16,634 bases of DNA, taken from positions 1 through 16,634 of the forward strand of contig CAIUFU010000257.1 in the NCBI GenBank assembly GCA_903898475.1, read 5' to 3'. Numbering within the stretch: the stretch's first letter is position 1; each line of letters begins with the position of its first letter. The DNA is from an uncultured Alphaproteobacteria bacterium. Its GTDB lineage: Bacteria > Pseudomonadota > Alphaproteobacteria > Rickettsiales > UBA1997. Shown piece after piece: positions 13,301-16,634 of the stretch. The position numbers were made by a program, and so were the translations under genes. The notes under the pieces are model-generated. The model saw only the letters and a program-made list of their open reading frames with translations. It was not told where the DNA came from and did no database searches.

Positions 13301-16300
13301 AGCGGTGTTGTAGTTGTAAATACTGTTATTGGCGTTTGCGATTAGGTCATTTTTGGCAGCAATTGCGCCATAGTTATTTAGGTCTTGTGCGAGGTTGAAA
13401 GTTAGGTCACCTGCCGCGGTTAATTTGGATGAAGAAAAGGCATTATTAAAATTATTGGAAGTGCTGGTAATTGTTGTGCTGCCCTCGCCGCCCGTGATGG
13501 TGCCGTAGTTATTGATTTCGCTTGCAGCAGTTAAAGTTAAATCAGTTTCAGCAGATAAAGTTGCCCAGTTAATAATTTTATCTGAAGCGGTTGCGCTGAG
13601 ATAAGAACCAGCCGCAAGTTTGATATTAGAATTGTCTCCAGTCTGAGTGCCGTTGGTGATGGAGCCAGATGTGGTGTTTAGTTTTATGTATTCTGTGGTG
13701 GTGACATTTCCTAAATTTAAAATGCTGTTAGCAGTGATGTCGATGTAATCAGCGGCTGTGATGTCTCCGGTAATGGTGTAATCTGCAGTTGCTCCGAGAT
13801 TTAAAATTACGGCAGAAGCAATCGCGGCGAAGCTTCCGCTGACGTTGCTAATTGTTGCATCTCCACCCAAAGTGTATGCGTTTGTATTTACTAAGCGACC
13901 GCGAATTAATCCTGAATCATTATTTAAAATATCGGAATTGATGGTGACGCCACCATTGCCAGAAATGATGCCGGCACTTGCGATGTCGCCACTTGATTTG
14001 GTATTTTGGTTGTTGGTGTTTTTGGAATTTATGTTGAGATCAGATGTAGCAAGAATTAGCGAGGTTGAGCTGTTATTATTTAGAGTTGTGGAATTTAGCG
14101 TGAGAGCCCCCTTTGATTGGATTAGCGAGTTATTGGTGAGGATGTTGGTTGTTAGATTTAAACTGGAATTGCTCAAAATATTTCCGAAATTTTGCAATGA
14201 ATTTGAGGCGTCATTGATTACTAAGGCATAGTCATTTGAGGAAATGTTGCCTGAAGATTTATTGATGAAACTAGCAAGATTTGAGGTGATTATGAGATTG
14301 GTGTTGGCGGTGATATTTCCATAATTTTCTAAATTGGCACTTGAGGTGAAAGTGAAGTTGCCACCTTGAGAATAGAGGCTTCCTGAGTTTGTGATATTGC
14401 CAGAATTTGAGGTTAGAGTTAATCTGTCTTTTGATGTTAAGATGCCGGAATTTGTGATCGTGGCACTTCCCGTGGTGTTTAAATTTAGAGCTGTGGCAGA
14501 TTCGATGATGCCACCATTTACAACGCCTGCAGTTGCTGTGATCGCAATTCGATTGGCATACATTGTATTGAAATTGACCAAACTTCCGGCGCTGATTGTG
14601 AGAATTTTATCAGAATAAATTTGTGCTGCAGCTTGATTAAAAAAGTCGCCCGAAACTGTTAAAGTTGCGCTGTCTTGGCTGTAAATTATTGCTGAATTGG
14701 TCAGTGTGTTGGCGTTTAGAATTATGGAATCTTTAGAATAAATTGTGCCGGAATTATTGGCGGTGGAAATTCCCGAAATTGTAAGAGCCGCAGATGCGCC
14801 AAGATATCCTAAATTGCTAAAATCAATCGCGGTTAAAATAAGATTATTGTCGGCATTGATGACTCCAGAATTTTCTAGGCTTGCGACATTTGCGGTTAGT
14901 TGATTATCGGCGCTAATCAGGCTTTGATTGGTTAAAAGATTGTCGAGATTAATTGCCAAATTAGTGCCGAAAATTTTGCCGGAATTTGTGAGATTATTTG
15001 CGGTTAAATTAATTTGAGATGCGGTGAAAGTTTGTGCAATGCTGCTGTTATTTGGGTCGGTTATTGTTAATGTGCCAATTATTCCATTTTGGTTTTCGAT
15101 GTTGCTTGCGGCGCTGATCTTGATGATGTCGGCATTGATGACGCCGCTGTTGCTGAGGCTTTCTGTGAGAGTTAAAGTTAGTGTGTCTGTTGTTAGAATG
15201 TTTCCTGAATTTACTAGATTTTTTGCTTTGATGGTAGCGCTGCCGTTAGTGGTGCGATCTGTGGCGCTGGCGCTGCTTGTGAAAGTTTCTCCGGCTTCGA
15301 TATTTAAATTATTGGTAGCGATTGCGGCGCCGCTTTCTTTGTTGGTGATGTTGCCCGTGGCTTTGGCGGTGATGCTTGGCGCGCTTAGATTGCTGTAATA
15401 CAGATTGCCTGCGGCGTCGAGATTTAGCTCTTTTGAGGCAATTAAGTTAGAATCTAGATTAACGCCGAAACCATTTTTGGTTGCGATGATAAATATTCTG
15501 CCGGCTTGGATGCTGCCGAGATTGCTGGCGTCAACCGCGAAAAGCTCAGTGTTTGAAGTGATTGCGGTGGAATTTGGCGTGATCTCTTTGGTAGTTGCAT
15601 TGTATTTACCTTCGCCGGTTTTGAGTGTGACGTCGGTATTTTCGCCACCGTAAATTGTGGAAATTAATTTGATGGAAGAGGCGATGATGTCGGTTGAAGT
15701 TGTGGTTTCAGCGTCGAGGCCAAGCCCAGAAATTGTGATGAGCGGAATTATTAGATTGGGATTGGTTTGTTCTTTTAAGTTGAAGTTGATATTGCCGCTT
15801 GAGTCGGTTTCGCTGGCGCCAGCAATAAATGACAAACGCGAAGTGTTGATGAAACCGCAGCCCGCGCAAGTGATGCCGTTAGAATTGGCGATGATGAGTT
15901 CGGCTTTGGTTCCGGCGATTTCGGCGTAGCCCAAAAGTTGCGTGTTATTGCTTGAGGTTACTTCATTTAAAATGATGCTAGCCGAGCCAGAATTGTGGAG
16001 ATTTTCGTTGGCAGTAACAAGGCCGCCAATTTGCGTTGAGGTAATTGCAGCAGCGCCGCTGCCTGTTACAACTTCTGATGCGACATTGCCGGAGAAATTG
16101 TTAATTACCTGACCCGATTGATTGATGTTGTAGTGGGTGAAAGTGTTGCGAGAAAGACCGGAAGAGTCGGGAGCGGCGATATTAACTTGATCGATGCCAG
16201 AAGCGGTTTTGGTGATTTGAGTGTTGGTTGCGCCGTCAGCAACAATTGGCAGGGTTTGGGATAGCGCGACCATGGGATTAAAAACCAAACTCAAAAGTAA

Positions 16301-16354
16301 GAGATGGCAAAAAACGCAGGCAAGTATTCTGTAGATTGGGGGTTTGGTAAACAT
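10310..16354 (-). CDS. CdiA/FhaB-like two-partner-secretion exoprotein, C-terminally truncated
   Basis: A 2014-residue exoprotein. Residues 1 to about 33 are a signal peptide. About 34-300 are the TPS domain that a TpsB pore recognises, with LSRNTFTHYNINQSG, ILNEVTSSNNTQLLGYAEI and NSNGITCAGCGFINTSRL (CxxC near 165). About 300-1100 are degenerate haemagglutinin repeats (LTNSG.I type) forming a beta-helix. About 1110-1260 are a Tyr-rich non-repeat island with a Cys pair (NNGCFATNCGQQYFGYY). About 1388-1510 match the conserved CdiA segment (RMLGDAFAEEKLIAAQL, LTNDIITF, VPKIYL). About 1520-1960 are a second repeat region. The protein then ends in an unrelated tail (PPFLKQLIPSKL) without VENN/pretoxin or toxin. 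No TpsB or immunity gene is nearby. The function was probably adhesion or contact-dependent inhibition. A weak leader without Shine-Dalgarno precedes the ATG. Confidence 0.9.
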   Translation of the reverse strand: MFTKPPIYRILACVFCHLLLLSLVFNPMVALSQTLPIVADGATNTQITKTASGIDQVNIAAPDSSGLSRNTFTHYNINQSGQVINNFSGNVASEVVTGSGAAAITSTQIGGLVTANENLHNSGSASIILNEVTSSNNTQLLGYAEIAGTKAELIIANSNGITCAGCGFINTSRLSFIAGASETDSSGNINFNLKEQTNPNLIIPLITISGLGLDAETTTSTDIIASSIKLISTIYGGENTDVTLKTGEGKYNATTKEITPNSTAITSNTELFAVDASNLGSIQAGRIFIIATKNGFGVNLDSNLIASKELNLDAAGNLYYSNLSAPSITAKATGNITNKESGAAIATNNLNIEAGETFTSSASATDRTTNGSATIKAKNLVNSGNILTTDTLTLTLTESLSNSGVINADIIKISAASNIENQNGIIGTLTITDPNNSSIAQTFTASQINLTANNLTNSGKIFGTNLAINLDNLLTNQSLISADNQLTANVASLENSGVINADNNLILTAIDFSNLGYLGASAALTISGISTANNSGTIYSKDSIILNANTLTNSAIIYSQDSATLTVSGDFFNQAAAQIYSDKILTISAGSLVNFNTMYANRIAITATAGVVNGGIIESATALNLNTTGSATITNSGILTSKDRLTLTSNSGNITNSGSLYSQGGNFTFTSSANLENYGNITANTNLIITSNLASFINKSSGNISSNDYALVINDASNSLQNFGNILSNSSLNLTTNILTNNSLIQSKGALTLNSTTLNNNSSTSLILATSDLNINSKNTNNQNTKSSGDIASAGIISGNGGVTINSDILNNDSGLIRGRLVNTNAYTLGGDATISNVSGSFAAIASAVILNLGATADYTITGDITAADYIDITANSILNLGNVTTTEYIKLNTTSGSITNGTQTGDNSNIKLAAGSYLSATASDKIINWATLSAETDLTLTAASEINNYGTITGGEGSTTITSTSNNFNNAFSSSKLTAAGDLTFNLAQDLNNYGAIAAKNDLIANANNSIYNYNTALIWSGNDATFNTTNNFLNQGADIYAQNNLTIQKNNSSDAANNKVNLLQNLSGNIETYNGNIIIKATILENKRLIDPIITPIDATSGPIFIDVAAGATPSNYNLYNWVLNNNGCFATNCGQQYFGYYAKAPTNINSVTSNISSGGSLQFAVNNLTNQTSQITSASDMSINSDVMDNLSIYDSGLYSIISKGGTHYEFYQLNYQNRHIQYEGGNSDSGDRLSYLDYAQAFTSQIKSGGSLTGSIASQINNTTISQNTTVTSATQKSYSTAYNNIDLQQLANSGVINLDLSTIINAISQSSANASSVEISDSVSVNSVSAPVSTSENNASINLGSLTINKSTNSNKPLIEARSIFTNKDEFFGSSYFFTAMGIDGDSFINNINGINAKQNRMLGDAFAEEKLIAAQLKQLRKDSLFLDDGVNSSSTQIKSLIDNAVAELSRLNLTAFDVATKGLSTSQANSLTNDIITFEATNINGMSIIVPKIYLSLSTRNKLLGTADSATASLATGSTIYSGGDLTINSTSASLTNNGSIISNGNLTLNLASLTSTSLIPNLPTIAAPTIKSVAGNINIATANNITLKNTLLNSGNKIMLSAKDINISNDPISLSVSTLRATSAKSGESLFSTSSIKDDAESARSAITFNALSDIELNSTGSINIDNNYLNTGGSIFMTASNDINNSNYTIKAENNVVMNATNINNIHADTNYSATTGATTNETTIEAGNIVSLNATNDITNLGATIKAGDLLYLTAGNDINNEALVNYKINGSATNADGSAITELQVIASNANNIKSTLVSQGTLEAGGNLVLVAGNDINNKGSNITSTGSSYLEATAGDINIETAALRDRTVTTWGSRKKGGTKTEDIITNTESNITSNGNLDMVSGSNITLQAAKVKAADDINITASDNLLLTTAIDSSFVQIETKKKSTFSFKNSTSVDTNTAVLNNEIASTNSGEINLNSGNVTYLEYKTGAFERAAMPPFLKQLIPSKLSNSKNKIGGQIL

Positions 16355-16456
16355 GGTGTATAAGTTTTAGTATTGGTGATACTTGGCTTAAATGGCTGGG
16401 TAAAAAAAGGAGCGCGGACGGTATTTAGGGATTTTGAAAGTTCAAATGAAAATTTA

Positions 16457-16493
16457 TATGCTTTGTAAGTACATTATGCTTTGCTTGGCAAAG
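16457..16493. repeat. Short direct repeat and hairpin upstream of the exoprotein gene
   Basis: TATGCTTTG occurs twice, at 16457-16465 and 16475-16483, 18 bp apart. The second copy runs into a perfect stem CTTTGC/GCAAAG (16479-16484 and 16488-16493, loop of three). It lies between the exoprotein start and the IS end. It could be an operator or chance in AT-rich sequence. Confidence 0.3.
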
Positions 16494-16503
16494 ATACTTC
16501 TTA

Positions 16504-16634
16504 GAACCCGTCCTAAGTCTTTGACTTATTAAAAATCCTGAGCCAATCCTTTGTCATCAATAACAAGGGAGGTTCATGAACAAGAAAAAATATCCAAGCA
16601 GCATTACTCGAGAGCAATTTGCTAAAATTGCACC
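16504..16634 (+). mobile_element. Left end of an IS5-family insertion sequence (cut by the window edge)
   Basis: The probable left end begins GAACCCGTCC at 16504, directly after TTA, consistent with the TA-containing targets of this family. A short non-coding part leads to a transposase start at 16576 preceded by a very strong ribosome binding site, AAGGGAGG at 16565-16572. The other end and target duplication lie outside the window, so the exact boundary is an inference. Confidence 0.65.
16576..16634 (+). CDS. IS5-family transposase, N-terminal fragment
   Basis: Nineteen complete codons are visible, starting MNKKKYPSSITREQF and continuing AKIA to the window edge. The pattern KKYPSSITREQFAKI is the usual opening of IS5-family (DDE) transposases of the ISL2/IS427-like groups. 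The catalytic domain is outside the window, so intactness and frame organisation cannot be judged. The Shine-Dalgarno AAGGGAGG ends three bases before the ATG and is much stronger than those of the neighbouring genes. Confidence 0.75.
   Translation, partial: MNKKKYPSSITREQFAKIA

Noticed and set aside
11331..15929. Several plus-strand open frames antisense to the exoprotein gene (for example 11331-11777, 15024-15398, 15405-15653)
   Set aside because: Their Leu/Val/Met-rich proteins are what the complement of Asn/Thr/Ser-rich repeats gives; no start signals or family motifs are seen.
10310..16354. Tandem DNA repeats or a CRISPR array in the exoprotein gene
   Set aside because: The repetition is at protein level and degenerate; there are no identical evenly spaced DNA repeats with unique spacers.
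1..16634. tRNA or rRNA genes
   Set aside because: No cloverleaf or rRNA sequence was recognised by eye in the intergenic regions; a covariance search would be decisive.

Overview
The window looks like chromosome of an AT-rich alphaproteobacterium, probably a host-associated, Rickettsiales-like lineage. The evidence is the F0 ATP synthase operon with the alphaproteobacterial b' subunit and no F1 genes beside it, an invasion-associated-locus-B (IalB) family protein, an ankyrin-repeat protein, low GC, and few good Shine-Dalgarno sequences. IspH is present, so the MEP isoprenoid route is probably retained. The genus Rickettsia itself has lost that route, so Rickettsia proper is unlikely. No species can be named from the sequence alone.

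Layout. Positions 43-2221 (minus strand) hold a compact three-gene cluster transcribed leftwards: an IalB-family exported protein, an unrecognised single-pass membrane protein coupled to it by a TAATG overlap, and a six-repeat ankyrin protein. Positions 2366-4455 (plus) are the F0 operon atpB-atpE-atpF'-atpF (subunits a, c, b', b), with a sigma70-like promoter upstream and a strong hairpin between atpE and atpF'. Positions 4510-8305 (plus) hold a TAXI-type solute-binding lipoprotein without its permease, pheT without pheS, and a YceI-family periplasmic protein. The 322 bp at 8306-8627 have no gene. They contain a palindromic repeat, candidate promoters and a set of nested, partly mutually exclusive inverted repeats that run up to the start codon of a small outer-membrane beta-barrel gene (8628-9233). 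A bidirectional terminator separates that gene from the convergent ispH (9291-10223, minus).

Positions 10310-16354 (minus) are one open reading frame of 2014 codons for a CdiA/FhaB-like two-partner-secretion exoprotein. It has a signal peptide, TPS domain, first haemagglutinin repeat region, a tyrosine-rich non-repeat island, a conserved CdiA-type helical segment and a second repeat region. It then stops abruptly without pretoxin, toxin, immunity gene or TpsB transporter. The right edge (16504-16634) is the left end of an apparent IS5-family element with the first codons of its transposase.

The F0 genes, pheT and ispH are housekeeping. The IalB, ankyrin, beta-barrel, TAXI and TpsA genes point to the cell surface and to host or neighbour contact. 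The least explained parts are the structured leader at 8421-8625, the truncated TpsA and the unknown 176-residue membrane protein.
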